The notes under the pieces were generated by a model. It was not told where the DNA came from and did not search any database. It worked only from the letters and a program-made list of their open reading frames with translations. From Triangularia verruculosa (Eukaryota; Ascomycota; Sordariomycetes; Sordariales; Podosporaceae): a stretch of DNA of 64,000 nucleotides. The DNA is taken from assembly GCA_033296885.1 (NCBI GenBank), contig MU864006.1, positions 1-64,000 of the forward strand, read 5' to 3'. Shown piece after piece: positions 10,545 through 22,270 of the stretch. The number at the start of each line of letters is the position of its first letter. Positions within the stretch are counted from its first letter, which is position 1. Made by a program: the position numbers and the translations under genes.

Positions 10545-13500
10545 TTTGCCTCGTGTTGCGCTGCTCAGCAGCAGTCAAATCGGGGACAGAGACTGAGGAG
10601 ACCGGCTCGGACCGGGGTTATCGGCGCGGATGGCCGTGCGACCTTGCGGGAGTGCGGCTGTTGTCAGTGTCGTCGGTGATGGATGGTGAGAAAGGATAAA
10701 GGCAAGAATGAAGCAGTATACTGAGAGAAGTGTCTGCTGAAGTGTGGTGTTGCGTGTGGTGCGTTGGAAGCGGCTAGGTGTGGCCGCGGGGATCGGCGGT
10801 AAGCAGAGGCAGGTCGGTTGGGTTTTGGTTCAAAATTGAAAAAGCGGAAGACTCGCGCCTCGGAGCACCTCTTCAGAGTTAAAAGTGAATGCGTTGAATG
10901 GCGGCTTCCGCAGTGCAAAGCCCAGGGTGCGAATAGTGGGGCATTGGTTGGCTACGAGCCCCTCCAGGTTGCGAGCTACGAGCTTCGACGACAGAGCCGA
11001 GTGAATGTGTTCGTGAGGGGGCTGCTCCAGAAAGGGTATGTATTATCTCACTCGAACCCCTCTCCAAGGCGAAGAACTCGGCAGTGAGATCCAGGTGGCT
11101 ATCGTGGGATACTGGTAGTATCTGGTCGTGTTGGCAGCGCGCTTTGCGGCGGGTTACGGCCTTTGGCTTTGAAAATTACGTCAAGAATAAAGGACCTGTT
11201 GCCTCTTGTTCTGAGATGTGGGCAAGGCGGGTCGTTGGCTGTCGTATATAAAGCGATTTGTATCGGTGTCTCAGCCCCGAGACTTGACGATGCAGTCCGC
11301 AAGATAGATAGATAATTAGCGCTGCCAGGTCATCGGATACAGGCGCATGGTTGAGGTGGCGGATGGCTGAGGTTGACGGCAATGATGGCAGTTCCATTCA
11401 GTCCACTGGCAGGCAATATGCAGAAAGTCCAATTCCAAATTGAATGGAAGAGGAAAAGTTGAGGCGCTCGGGTAAAGCTGTGAGCAGAAGAGAAGTGGCA
11501 TTTGCCCCCAACCACACAGCTGAGCGCTTCGGGTCCAACTATTTTTGTTTGTTACGGTCATGACCGGGGACCGCCTACCCAGAACGCTGGGTCAAGGCTT
11601 GGGACCCTCAAAGTGGCCGGGGCTCAACGTGGCTGCAGAGAGAGAGAAAGAGCTGGTGACATGCTTGATACGGTGAAATTTCGATTCCATGTTGTTACCT
11701 TACGCTTGATCTCGTCGCTTTTCTCAACTGTCAGGTGCCAAGACTTCCTAATCGGGAGGTGTAAGTGGAAGCGTCACGCAACCACTTGCATCTCGCGACA
11801 TATCTCGAAAGGTTGGCACTTCTTTTCCACACGATTCGGTGTAATCGTCCCATTTCCCTGCCGGTCTCGCACATTCAGGGATCATGCACCAATTCGTCAA
11901 CCAAACCAAGATATTGAGTCTCCTCCCCCCAAAGCCACCTTCACTGAGCCTGTCTTTGCGGTTCTGGTTGCTTCCGGCATGGCTCTAGCCTAAACTGTGG
12001 TTTGAGCCCCGTTATACGATCGCATAGAAGCCACGCAAACCTTGAGATTGGAATGCCGTACACCCGTCAGAAGCCTGTCGTCAGTATTACAAGTTGGTCG
12101 ATCTGGACGAGTCGGATACCGAGGGCTGTGCCTCCCGCAAGTCGATTGCAAGTAATTTCATGGTTTCGGTTATCAGAATCAACTTGCGGTCAGTCAGATG
12201 CTCTTTCTACTTGTGCCCAGAGTCCCGGCCGAGAATGGCACGTCATTTTTACCTTACACCGTATAGACCTTCGCGTACTGTCCTGCATGTCCCAATAGAG
12301 CCGATCCGTGAGCTTGTCAGCTCTGATCGACATCGCCTCAGCCCAGCCATCCGTGATGGCGTATAAAGGCTGGTTTCAACGCCACCGCTCAAAAACCCTC
12401 TCTCGTGCTCTCTGCGTTCCGGTAGCAGTGCTACAAGCTTATCAGCAAGGCACGATACCACAGGGGCCTTTTTATACTCCCGATGGACGACAACGTGCCG
12501 AGATTACCGATTCTACACTGTGTTTCTCAAATGTAGTAGAATTCAATGGTCCAAATTCCCAAAGTCGACACTAGTATGCAGACATAACCCCAGTTAACAT
12601 TGTCCTCAGGTATCTCATATTGGATCCGGTCAATCTACTCTTACAGGAGGCCTCGTGAGCTCATGGTGTTGCCCCCAAAACCGAATGGAACTGTTGGTTG
12701 AAGTCAGAGCGTGGCGGCGAATGTCTCCAAACTCACCACATAATCTTCCATCCGGCCAAGACAGAATCCTCCACGGGCTTCTTCATATGTAGCTGTACCA
12801 ATGACATACCAGTTTTGCATGTACACGGCACCTCAATGACCTTCGCCTGCCCCCTTTCTCACATGCAAAAGTGACAGCTACTTTGTGGCACATTATTACA
12901 CCTTGCTATCAATGGGTACCCGTGCATTCTCAGAGACAAGACCAACTAAATCTTTTCGCTTACAACTTCAGTCTACCCCGGACCGCCACATATCGCTGAT
13001 CTGTACTGCGACGCTCGGCTCCAACTCAAGCAGTTCAGTCCAAGTTGAAAACGGCTCAGCTACCCGACCCAAGGGGCAATTCTAGCGGTCCCAGGATATG
13101 GGTATCTGATTCTGACCTCTCATGGTAGTTAATACCAACCTTGCCACTATGTCTACACATTTCTATACCTTTCTTTAAGTCTACACCGTCAGCTTTGCAA
13201 ACTGGCCCCCTTATCCATGTCTCGGGTATACACAAATTTGCGAAAAAGGGCCGGTGTGACCACCCCCCTGAGCGTTCTTTTTTTATATAAAAAAAAGGAA
13301 AATCGAGATTTAGACTGAATCCATGTCATTCAGCGCAAATGTCTCGGGTTCCGTCATGTCTTTCCACTTACGCAATTGACCATGCGTCGAGTTTGATTGG
13401 TTGGTTAAACACGACACAGTCAAGAGTCTATCTTCTCCTATTGATGGGGTGTTATGGGCATACAGCATCTGTTTACAAATAAGTCGCTTACATTATCGTC

Positions 13501-13678
13501 CATTTGTTATGAAAAGGTTGTCATCGTGATATATAGTCATCAAGGATTCCATGGAAAATGAACACATTTTTCCTCCCTTGCATGTCGAAATGCTACCATT
13601 CTCCATTCACCAATCGTAACCTCTTAGAACCACTCCTTCCACAACAGCTAGTCCGCCTAACTGCAGCTCCACATCAAA
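10545..13678. other. 3.1-kb gene-free region
   Basis: I see no convincing coding exon on either strand; the open frames are short and lack family motifs or paired splice sites. Three tandem GATA units lie at about 11302-11315, and a poly-T/poly-A palindromic stretch near 13279-13300. An unannotated non-coding RNA cannot be excluded. Confidence 0.4.
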
Positions 13679-14107
13679 TTAAGCAGTCTTAGTAGACTCT
13701 TTCGCTGCCCCGACAATATCCTTCAGCCTTTGCTCCGTCTCACCGTCCCAACGACTGTGAGCCGCGATAGCTGGTCGAGGTGCAAGCGGGTCAGGGAGTG
13801 CCGCTGTTCATACGTTAGTATCGTATATTTTTATCAATACCAGGCCCGAATAGAGGGATGAAGCGGTGCAGATGTTTATGTGAATAAAGCTCAATGACAC
13901 AAGTCGTCTTTCAATAAATGACTTACAACAACTGAAATCGCCATGCTGGAGCCTAGCTCTGATATTCTCGTACTCTTCCCTGAATTTCGGGGTATTCCAC
14001 GAAGCTATTGGCTTCCCAGCTGCGGTGTAGCTCTGCTGATGAGGAGTTTGAATGGGGGGAGTGCTGAGCTCTGGGATAGAGTCGGCCATGATTGCGTCGG
14101 TGGACAT
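13679..14107 (-). CDS. Unknown small soluble protein (101 aa)
   Basis: Two exons (14107-13927 and 13803-13679) join across a 123-nt intron with a GTAAGT donor, a perfect ACTAAC branch site and a CAG acceptor. The product has a Ser/Thr/Pro-rich start, a conserved-looking segment ASWNTPKFREEYENIRARLQ, then PDPLAPRPAIAAHSRWDGE and a charged helix ending KESTKTA. I see no signal peptide and no membrane segment. I do not recognise the family. The clean splice signals and the sharp change from one frame to another support a real gene. Confidence 0.65.
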
Positions 14108-14570
14108 TGTTGGTTGTTTGACCGTGAAGTTGTTTTATATTGAGGCAAAGCAGTGACTTCTCTTAGAATTGGCAGGGAATATCGTCAAAATAACTCGTGA
14201 AAGAAGATTTCCACGTATGAGATATCGGAATCGACTTTGTTGAACTTCAAGAGTAAGTTGATGTGAAGGTCAATCTCAGTAACGCCTACCCTGCCCAGCC
14301 TTGTGTCTGTCAGATCTGGTCCGTGCGCCTCCTCTCAGAAGAGCAGTGGAGCCTGCGGGAAGACCAATCTGGGTTCAGGGATCCATCCATTGTTCTGGGT
14401 CCTTGAGACTCCATTTTCGATTGCAAGTTCATGATTTGTCCCCCTCCTCCCTCAACGAGACGAATATTGGCCCTAATTGCGTGGTTGTTTGGCAGCAGTA
14501 CTATCTTGGAGTAATCTCTGTTACGCCCTAAATCCCATTCTAATAAAAACAACATCCCCAAGCAGTCGCA

Positions 14571-15456
14571 ATGTCTGACAATCGCAACAAAGTCCCCGAC
14601 GCCTGGGATGACGACGACTGGGAAAGCCAAGCGGATCGCCTCGCAAAGACCGAGCCCCCACAGCCAGAGCCTTCATCAGCTCCTCTCACCAAAGCCGAGC
14701 GCAGAGCTAGACATGCTGAGGAACAGCGCAGGTTGTGGGAGTCGGCGTATGTCCTATATCACATCTTGTACTCTACCTATTCATTCTCTAATGCACCTTC
14801 ACAGCGAAGCGCCAGAAGAACCCATGTTCCTCCCAATAGCTAATACCGTCCCTCTCGCCACCCCCTTCAAAGCCCCCATGAAGCTCCTCAGCCGAAGACC
14901 AGGTACAGTCCAAGATGACGACGATGAAGACCAAAGGTCCAGCGCCCAAAAGCAGGAAACCCCCGAGGAGCGCACAGAGCGGCAACGAAAGGAACACGAA
15001 GAGAAGCAACGGCGCTACCATGAAACGCGGGCGAAAATTTTTGGCGAATCGAACACATCATCAGGCCAGTCTTCGCCAGGCAACGTGACCCCGCCGCATA
15101 TGAACGAAGGAAGCAGAGGTGGCCATCGAGGCCGCGGTGGTCGAGGGCGTGGGAATGGACGGGGCGGTCGCGACTATAGCAACAACAACAACAACTCGAA
15201 CAATGGGCGAAATAACCGGCAACCCCAACAGCCACCGACTAGCGATCCTCAGTCCAGCTCAAGGGGGCTTTTTGACCCGGAATACTCTCCAAAACCTTCC
15301 CATGCCAACAGACGGCGCAATGGCTCCCCTCAAGTCATCAGCCGGTCACACACCCCACTCCGAGAAGAAGATCAAATCACACGCCAACCACGAGGACCTG
15401 ACGGCAGCGGGAGAGGAGGTTTCGGCTTCGCCAAACGAGGTGCCACCAACGGCTGA
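14571..15456 (+). CDS. SUZ domain-containing RNA-binding protein
   Basis: Two exons (14571-14746, 14805-15456) encode 275 residues. The start is acidic and Trp-rich (DAWDDDDWESQ) and continues into a charged helix. Residues about 84-141 match a SUZ domain: LLSRRPG, then a Glu/Arg/Lys-rich helix ending ETRAKIFGE. An RG/GRG-rich stretch (about 163-181) and Asn/Gln-rich repeats follow. The C-terminus RQPRGPDGSGRGGFGF fits the SUZ-C motif. SUZ proteins bind RNA and some act in germ-cell or mRNA localisation in animals; the fungal role is not established. The stop lies only 72 bp from the stop of the convergent NAR1 gene, so the 3' UTRs probably overlap. Confidence 0.88.
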
Positions 15457-15528
15457 TTTATTGTGCTAAAATTCATCGCTTTCAAGGTATCATTCTATAT
15501 GAAGAATATATGTTCCAACTAACCCGTG

Positions 15529-17298
15529 TTACCAACCACCGCCAATTTTTCCAGCCAGCTCGACCACCCTCTCTGTGTCGGTTTGTGTCTTGCCGACGTC
15601 GCTGACCACCTCCCGATAGGTGGTGTATGCCAGCTTGTCGAGCGGTATCCGGGTCAGGTCTGACCATGACTTTAGCGTGTCGCGGATATATGACGGAGAA
15701 ATCCCAGCGACCCTCCCTTTCTCGGTGTTGGCCTTCTCGCCCTCTTGCGGTGAAGGGGCTTCATCCGCAGAAAAGTACGCTTCATCCACCACCTCCAGCC
15801 AAGCCTTTTGCTCCTGGGGGCCTGGCTTATTTTCGGTGCCGAAGCCCATTCTCTCGAGAACGATGGGATCGTCGACCTTGATTTGGCCACCTCCGTTGGT
15901 GCAACCCCCTGGACAGGCCATTACTTCAACATAGGAGAAGTCCAGGGCATTTCCACCTGCGGCTTTCCCCGGTCTTCGAGCGCTTCCGAAAGGCTTCCCA
16001 CCTGGCATGCGAGATGGCTTGGCGGGCTTGAGCTTTCGGACGAGGTTCTGGATGTTGCGGAAGCCGTAGAAGCGGGCGGCTTTGAAGATGGTTTCGCCCG
16101 TGGAGGCAGAAATGCAATACTCGAGCACGTCTGCGTTGCGGCCGCGGGTTGTGACGAGCTGGGAACCGGGGTGCTGCGCAAGGAGGGTGTGCAGGATGAA
16201 GTGGAGGTTTCCACCTGAGGTGCCAGCTTGCGAGGTCTGTTGTTCATTCTTGTGTGATGGGGTGATTGAAGGGAACAAGAAATCACCAATGGTCTTGTTC
16301 GGGAAAGGCGGCGGCTGATGCGATGGGGAGATGGGCGTTTTAGGTAGAGAGAAGAAATCGATGTTTCTTGACTCGGCGAGCATGAGGATTTCCTTGGTGG
16401 TGATCACGCAATCGACGTCTCTAATTCCCTTGGTGGATTGCTGGGGGTTATTGGTGTTCCAAACAGAATCGGTGAGCTCTTCTCGGCTGGCTTCGAGCTT
16501 CTTGTCGAAGCAGGGCATTATGGAGAGGTGCCATATCCTGTCTGGGGATATCCCTAGCGATTTTGAAAGTGTTGTCTTGAGGAGTGTGCCGGTGAGGGCT
16601 TGTGGTGACTTCACCTTGGAAAGATAGGGGAGGACGTAAGGGTGTGTTTTCTCAGCGTAGCAGACCCAGCCCGGACAGCTGGAGGTCAGGACTGGCTTTT
16701 TGATGTCGTTGTGTGTCGATAGAGCTTCGTCTGAGCCTAATACTAAACATACTTCTCGCGCGCGGTTGGTAGAGACAATATATGTGAATCCGTTGTTGTG
16801 TTTACCACCTGATGGGAGGCCAAGTTCGGGGTTGGAGAAGAGATGGGTGATCATGTTCAACACTTGGGACTGGGTGGTGTTGCTTCCAATTGCGGCGGCC
16901 AAGGAGGCGAGTACTTGGGGGGATATCGAGCAGACGAAGAGCTTGGAGAAGGAGTTTTGCTCGAGATTGGTTATGGCGGTACAGTCTGGGGAGAGGGTAA
17001 GGCTTGGAGCCGAGTCGAGGAGCGAAAGGACTTCATTGTGAGATTGGAGGGAGACGAGGACGGCTTCGGCAGTCGTAACGCAGCCTGAGCAGGCGAGGCA
17101 ATCGGTGAGGGAGATCTCGGCTGGGCCGGCGGACTGTGAGGGGGAGGAGGGTTGTTGGCCGTCAAGGATGACTTCGAATTCGAGGGATTCGGAGGTCGGT
17201 GGTGGCGGCGCGGAGGGGAGGGTCTCGATTGGTTTGATGCAGGCGACGCCTGGGGATATGAAGTCATTGAGATCGTCGGCGGAGAGGATTGCCGACAT
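15529..17298 (-). CDS. NAR1: Cytosolic Fe-S cluster assembly factor Nar1
   Basis: A single exon encodes 589 residues of the iron-only-hydrogenase-like family. The N-terminal cluster ligands are Cys20 (GVACIKP) and Cys67/Cys70/Cys73 in DCLACSGCVTTAE. The H-cluster-like ligands are Cys208 and Cys213 region (SSCPGWVCYAEK), Cys263 (IMPCFDKK), and Cys462/Cys466 (MACPGGCTNGG). Nar1 works in the CIA machinery, passing Fe-S clusters from the Cfd1-Nbp35 scaffold to the targeting complex. The protein ends in Trp (KIGGGW), as in other Nar1 proteins, where the C-terminal Trp helps contact the CIA targeting complex. It is longer than the yeast protein, mainly through low-complexity insertions near 320-360 and 425-450. 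Confidence 0.96.
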   Translation of the reverse strand: MSAILSADDLNDFISPGVACIKPIETLPSAPPPPTSESLEFEVILDGQQPSSPSQSAGPAEISLTDCLACSGCVTTAEAVLVSLQSHNEVLSLLDSAPSLTLSPDCTAITNLEQNSFSKLFVCSISPQVLASLAAAIGSNTTQSQVLNMITHLFSNPELGLPSGGKHNNGFTYIVSTNRAREVCLVLGSDEALSTHNDIKKPVLTSSCPGWVCYAEKTHPYVLPYLSKVKSPQALTGTLLKTTLSKSLGISPDRIWHLSIMPCFDKKLEASREELTDSVWNTNNPQQSTKGIRDVDCVITTKEILMLAESRNIDFFSLPKTPISPSHQPPPFPNKTIGDFLFPSITPSHKNEQQTSQAGTSGGNLHFILHTLLAQHPGSQLVTTRGRNADVLEYCISASTGETIFKAARFYGFRNIQNLVRKLKPAKPSRMPGGKPFGSARRPGKAAGGNALDFSYVEVMACPGGCTNGGGQIKVDDPIVLERMGFGTENKPGPQEQKAWLEVVDEAYFSADEAPSPQEGEKANTEKGRVAGISPSYIRDTLKSWSDLTRIPLDKLAYTTYREVVSDVGKTQTDTERVVELAGKIGGGW

Positions 17299-18005
17299 TT
17301 TGAGGGCTGGATGTAGTGGATGTTACCACAATGGAAAGGGGACTCGAGGGGTAAAGGTTGTCGAGAGCTGGATAGAGGGGCTTGTCACCCCACGATCAGA
17401 TGTCAGAGTCTCTCTGCTTGAGAACAGCAATGATGCGTGATGCGGATATGGTTCAGGTTTGCGTCTGATTGAAAAGTCGAAGAGTATTGATATTGGCAGT
17501 AAAATTCAAAAACTAGAGCCTTAGGTAATGATTTTTCCAGCTGCTATCTCAACCCACTCCTGGAGATGCACAATTTGTAAGTTCAGTGACTCTTTTGCTT
17601 TGAAATGCGCTTGTCCCCAGAACCAGACTGCGCGAACGCGACATCGGCTTCCTGGTGGCGGTTCAGCAGGTAGTGGGGCACCCACCAGGGACCCCATGTT
17701 CCAGACCCGTCTTCTCGGCGCACACTGTGCCAGTCGTGGGATGCCATTTGCGATATGACGTAGCAGGGAAATACAAGGGTACTTGGGAGCTTCAACACCA
17801 TCGCTTAAACACATCAACGCTTCACAAAGCTACAGCTTTCACTCATAATTCTCTTTGTTACATTGGCTCTGAGCCCTCAAAGAACGCCAAACGAGAGATA
17901 TCATATCATAATGGACACCTCTGTCACAGAAATGGATGTAAGCTTCCTCCTCTACCACGCTTCACCCCAAACTATACTTAAAAAACAACTGATAAAACTC
18001 ACACA
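17299..18005. other. Divergent promoter region
   Basis: This is the space between the NAR1 start (-) and the next + strand gene. It contains a possible nine-codon upstream exon at 17911-17937 followed by a GTAAGC donor, discussed under the 18006 gene. Nothing else is recognisable. Confidence 0.4.
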
Positions 18006-18644
18006 ATGGCCACCCGTCACCACCGCAAGGCCACCACCTTCCTTCACATATCCTCCCTAGCATGGCTCCTAGCCCAAGCCGTACCCCTAACCCTTTGGCC
18101 CTCCTTTATAATAACCCTCCTCTCCTCCGCCAATTACTATCCCTCCCCTCACAGCTCCAAAAGTAGGTCCAACTTTATCCCCCAGCCACCCAAGTCCTCC
18201 CCCTACAAAATCCTCCGTGCCATCTGGAAGCAATCTGCCAACACAAAGACCACCGCAGTCGAAACCTACCTCGCCCGCTCCCTCGGCCTCTCTCAGCTAT
18301 TCTTCGCCTTGCTTCTGTTAGTCCTATCCGGCTTGTTACCGCTGGAACCGTCTGGAACGACAACATCAAATAACCCGTACGCCCAGGCTGCGGTGTTGAT
18401 CACTACGCTCTACCACACAGCTGCCGGGATCTACTCCTATACGCGGTACAATGCCACCGGGGGTCAGGTAGCCTACCTCATCGGCTGTCTTGGAAGCGGC
18501 TTCCTATCTTGCGTGGGGCTGTACGTACTTTTGTTTGGCGATGGGAAAAGGTTGAGCCGCCGGACGGGAGCGGACAAGTCCACCAGTGGGTGGCCGTTTA
18601 GGAACGCAGAGGCGGATAAGAAGAAGAAGAAGTCGAAGCGTTGA
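18006..18644 (+). CDS. Unknown multi-pass membrane protein (212 aa)
   Basis: One open frame encodes 212 residues with about four hydrophobic segments: near 12-42, 98-113, 126-142 and 155-176. It ends in a strongly basic tail of mixed Lys and Arg. I do not recognise the family; fungal genomes carry many such uncharacterised tetraspan proteins. The chosen ATG gives a basic start (MATRHHRK) before the first helix. Another model uses ATG 17911, splices 17938-18029 and rejoins in frame at the ninth codon, replacing MATRHHRK with an acidic nine-residue start; its acceptor (CGCAAG) is weak. Coding bias and lack of stops support the gene. Confidence 0.7.
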   Translation: MATRHHRKATTFLHISSLAWLLAQAVPLTLWPSFIITLLSSANYYPSPHSSKSRSNFIPQPPKSSPYKILRAIWKQSANTKTTAVETYLARSLGLSQLFFALLLLVLSGLLPLEPSGTTTSNNPYAQAAVLITTLYHTAAGIYSYTRYNATGGQVAYLIGCLGSGFLSCVGLYVLLFGDGKRLSRRTGADKSTSGWPFRNAEADKKKKKSKR

Positions 18645-19103
18645 TCCAGAGTGTTTGGATTCAACTGTACGATATATCGGGTGTTCTGCATGGGTGACGG
18701 AAAGCAGGTTATTGACGAACCCACTGAAAGCGAGCACAACTCATGAGAGGTAAATACCCAGGCTGTGTGTCCGTTGTCGCAATATACCCACGTCGATACC
18801 ACTCGCTTAGTGCATTATGTCTCTATATTTCAAAAAATGAGCAACAATAAAGAGACATTAAAGAATAGTCGAGAGGTATCGAGGGATGGTGAAGAATTCT
18901 TACAAAGTTCTGGGCCATTGCAGTAGGGAGGTTGCTGAAATGGACAGGAAGTCCAAGGAGAGTGCAAATAGCAATTATATGACCTTTGAAGTTCGTACGC
19001 CAATTAAACAGTCATTGCCAAACGTTTTCCCATGCCCCTGTAAACTCCCGGTTCCCTATGCCATATGTTTTGCTGTTCATAGAAAGTATTACATTAACTC
19101 CTG
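18645..19103. other. Convergent 3' intergenic region
   Basis: I see no gene. The stretch holds the 3' flanks of the membrane protein gene (+) and the zinc-finger gene (-). Confidence 0.4.
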
Positions 19104-20211
19104 TTAATTCTGCCCATTTTCCACGGAAATCGCGGCGGCCTCGGGGGCTGGCACTAGCACGTCGGCCTGCCCAGAGAGCACTGCTTGCTTTCGGACATGC
19201 CAGTCACTCTCGCTACGTATGACCTGTTCCAGTAGAACTTCCTTCTCCAGCCACTCTTGCTTATACAGTTCCATCCACTGCTTGCACTCGGTCTCGAGCA
19301 ACTCCCCTTCCTCCTCAGCCCATTTTAGTTGAAGCTTGGTCAGCTGGAAGAGCTTCTCGCGCGGCATGGCGAGCTCCTCGGTGGTAAATAACTCTTCGGT
19401 CAGGGGTGTGAACATGTCCTCAGAGTCGTCGTCGCGGGCATTGCCGTCGTCCACTACATCGTCTTGCCCGGCGGCGTGGGATTGTGGAGTCTTGAGAATG
19501 ATACGGAGGTTTTTACTCGACTTCCCTGTAGTCTGATGGGCCTTAGAAACAGGATCTGAGGGTCGGAGATCCTCCGTCTGGTGGACTGTTCGCATGTGCT
19601 TGGCTAGGGCGTCGGAGCGGGTGAAGGCGCGGTCGCACTCTGAGGAAGCGGAGTCAGCAAGGCCATCACGGCAAAAAGAACAGATTGATAGTCTTACCAG
19701 GAAGATAACAGTAAAAAGGCTTCTCCCTCGTGTGACTTCTCATATGGGCTTTGAGAGCATATCCGCTTGCATGAGCCATACCCTTCCTGTTGCATCCAAT
19801 CCATTCGCACGTGTACTTTTTGGCACGAGTTTCAATGTGATCGCTGTGAATGTGCTCCACCAAATTATCCATGTTTCCCTGGTCGCCAGCCCTACACCCC
19901 TCCCAGTGGCATGTGGTGACCTGCTCTGCGAATTCGTCGTCCTCTGCCCGCGCATTGATAGGCGAGTTTGGCACGTCGCCATCGGTATCGGTGGACACCA
20001 ATGACATGGTATCGACATCTGGATCGACACTGGCCTCTTTGTGGACGGCCGGTGAGGCGATCGAGTCCGTGGTTGTCTTAAGGCGCTTGGCTGGTGGTAC
20101 GTCTTCCATGAGTTCTTCGGGGGCGTCGTGATCTGGAAATTCGTCTTCCGAGGATGCCATGGAAGAGAGGGGAGAACCCGAGTCGTCTATCGGCGAGCTT
20201 AGTCGGGCCAT
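19104..20211 (-). CDS. C2H2 zinc-finger protein, Iec1-like INO80 complex subunit
   Basis: Two exons (20211-19698, 19639-19104; 58-nt intron) encode 349 residues. The N-terminal half is acidic and Ser-rich. Three C2H2 fingers follow: CHWEGC...HIHSDH, CEWIGCNRKG...HMRSH, and CYLPECDRAF...HMRTVH; the intron cuts the third finger just after its first Cys. The finger spacing and the phrases EHIHSDHIETRAKKYTCEW and TRSDALAKHMRTVH match the fungal Iec1 family, an INO80 chromatin-remodelling subunit in fission yeast. The C-terminal third is helical and charged (LQLKWAEEEGELLETECK). The start was placed at the ATG of MARLSSPIDDSG. The gene is divergent from RanGAP. Confidence 0.85.
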
Positions 20212-20937
20212 TTTGATGGGCCGTTCGTTGTGGCAAGGCAGGAGCGACTTGTTAATGATGGATCGGATGATAGGTTGTCTGGATGTGCTGAGATGGATGA
20301 AGCTGTCCCGTGCTCGCACGGTACTTGTGCGATAGCTCGGCCCGGAAACTGGGAATACAGGTATCTAAACTGATTCTCAACAGTATAAACCCGGTTTGGT
20401 CGCGATTAAGTGATATGGTGTGTTGGTCCTGCTGAAGAAGTCCGCAAAGTGAATTGTTGGAAAATCAAAACACTATGTTTGGGATAACAATCGCGAACGG
20501 CGCAAACATTCAACGGATGCTGTCGAGTGGCCAGCACCCGTGCTCTGCCGCGTCCACCGACAGCGATACCAGCTAGGTTGCAAGCCGCAAGGCGACAGTG
20601 AATAACATGGAGAGCCCCCAGCTGGTCGGCAGTTGGCAAGCCTCAAGCACCCCTGCGCATACGGTGCGCGCGACAGCGGTTGCCACTGCCTGGTTGGCGC
20701 CTAAAACAATCTGGAACGCAGGGACTTTTCTTGTTTACCCCTCTGCCCCTCCCCCACTATCGCTGTTTTTATACCTGCCCTACTACTCCGTCCTGCAGCC
20801 TTCCACCACGCGTGCCCTTACAGTAAATCAAACCTTGCATCTTTGCATCTCTTGCCCAGCAATTCTGCCATACGATACCACGATAGTTACGGCTTCATCA
20901 TTTGCTCGTTATTTTCCTCAGCATTCCAGAGCCCACC
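20212..20937. other. Divergent promoter region of the zinc-finger and RanGAP genes
   Basis: A 726-bp head-to-head intergenic region. The last 200 bases before the RanGAP ATG are pyrimidine-rich, as for a leader. I see no gene. Confidence 0.5.
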
Positions 20938-22270
20938 ATGGCCCCAAACACCAAGATCTTCTCCCTCGAGGGGAAAGGTCTGAAGCTGGACACGGCCGAG
21001 GACTTGGAGCCCCATATCGCCGATCTTCGCGCCATGGATGATGTCGAGGAGGTTCATCTGCTTGGTAACACACTGGGTGTCGGCGCATGCAAACTGCTCG
21101 GAGAGGTGCTTGCGACCAAGACAACATTGCGCGTATGTTGTTTTCCCGCTTTCCACTTTGCTACTTACTCGCCATACCATAGTCGCCGGTGGCTAACTAT
21201 TCGCGAACCAGGTTGCCAACCTTGCCGATATCTTCACTGGCCGTCTTCTCAATGAGATCCCCGAGGCGCTCTCTTCCCTCCTTACCTCAATCCTTAACCT
21301 CCCAAAGCTCAACACCATCAACCTCAACGACAATGCTTTCGGGCTCAACACGCAAGCGCCACTCGTTGCCTTCCTTGCCGCACACATTCCCCTGCAGCAT
21401 CTCTACCTCAACAACAACGGCCTGGGCCCCCACGCTGGTATCTTGATCGCCGATGCGCTCTCAGAACTTCACGCGAGGAAGGAGGAGGCGCGCAAGCAAG
21501 GACAGGATGTGCCCGACCTCGAGACGGTCATCTGCGGTCGCAACCGGCTGGAGAACGGCAGCATGACGGCTTGGGCTAAGACTTTCAGCCTGCACAACAA
21601 GGTCAAGGAAATCAAGATGGTTCAAAACGGCATTCGTCAGGAGGGTATTTCGCATCTGCTTAGCGAGGGTCTGCGTCACACTTCCGAGCTCAGGGTACTG
21701 GACCTCCAGGACAATACATTCACCCTGAAGGGAGCTAGGGCTCTGGCCAAGGTAGCGCCCGGCTGGGCTGAGCTTTTGGAGTTGGGTGTCGGCGATTCTC
21801 TTCTCAGCGCCAAGGGTAGCGTGCTTTTGGGCGAGTCCCTTGCTCAGGGCAAGAACAAGAACCTCGAGATTCTGCGCCTGCAGTACAACGACATCACCGC
21901 CGCAGGCCTCAAGTCCTTGGCCGAGGCTGCGAAGAAGGCGCTTCCCGCACTCAAGAAGATTGAGCTCAATGGCAACAAGTTCACAGAGGATGATGAGTCT
22001 ATTATTCTCTTGCAGGAGCTTCTGGAGGAGCGGAAGGAGAAGTTTGGTGGCGACATCGTGATGGAGGATGACTGGGGTCTCGACAGCCTGAGCGATCTCG
22101 AGGAGCTGGAATCCGAGGAGGAAGAGGAAGAGGAGGAGGAGGAGGAGATCGAGGAGCGGGCTGAGAAGCTCATCAAGGAGGCCGAGGAGGCTCAGGAGCA
22201 GCCAGTTGCCCAGCGCAAGGATAAGGAGGTGGATGAACTGGCTAGCAAGCTTTCCAAGGCTACTATCTGA
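20938..22270 (+). CDS. RNA1: Ran GTPase-activating protein
   Basis: Two exons (20938-21132, 21212-22270; 79-nt intron with a CTAAC branch) encode 417 residues. The protein is a chain of leucine-rich repeats of the RanGAP/ribonuclease-inhibitor type, with clear units such as VEEVHLLGNTLGVGACKLLG, LQHLYLNNNGLGPHAG, LRVLDLQDNTFTLKGA and LEILRLQYNDITAAGL. A long Glu run (about 354-367) and a charged helical tail follow, as in yeast Rna1. RanGAP stimulates GTP hydrolysis by Ran in the cytosol and so gives nuclear transport its direction. The segment VICGRNRLENGSM carries the conserved Asn-rich loop. Length matches fungal Rna1. Confidence 0.95.

Noticed and set aside
11502..12574. Several + strand open frames of 80-160 codons
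   Set aside because: They overlap each other in different frames, lack family motifs and paired splice sites, and have no coding-like composition.
18150..18190. A GTAGGT...CCCAG intron in the membrane protein gene at 18006
   Set aside because: It would be only about 23 nt long, too short to splice.
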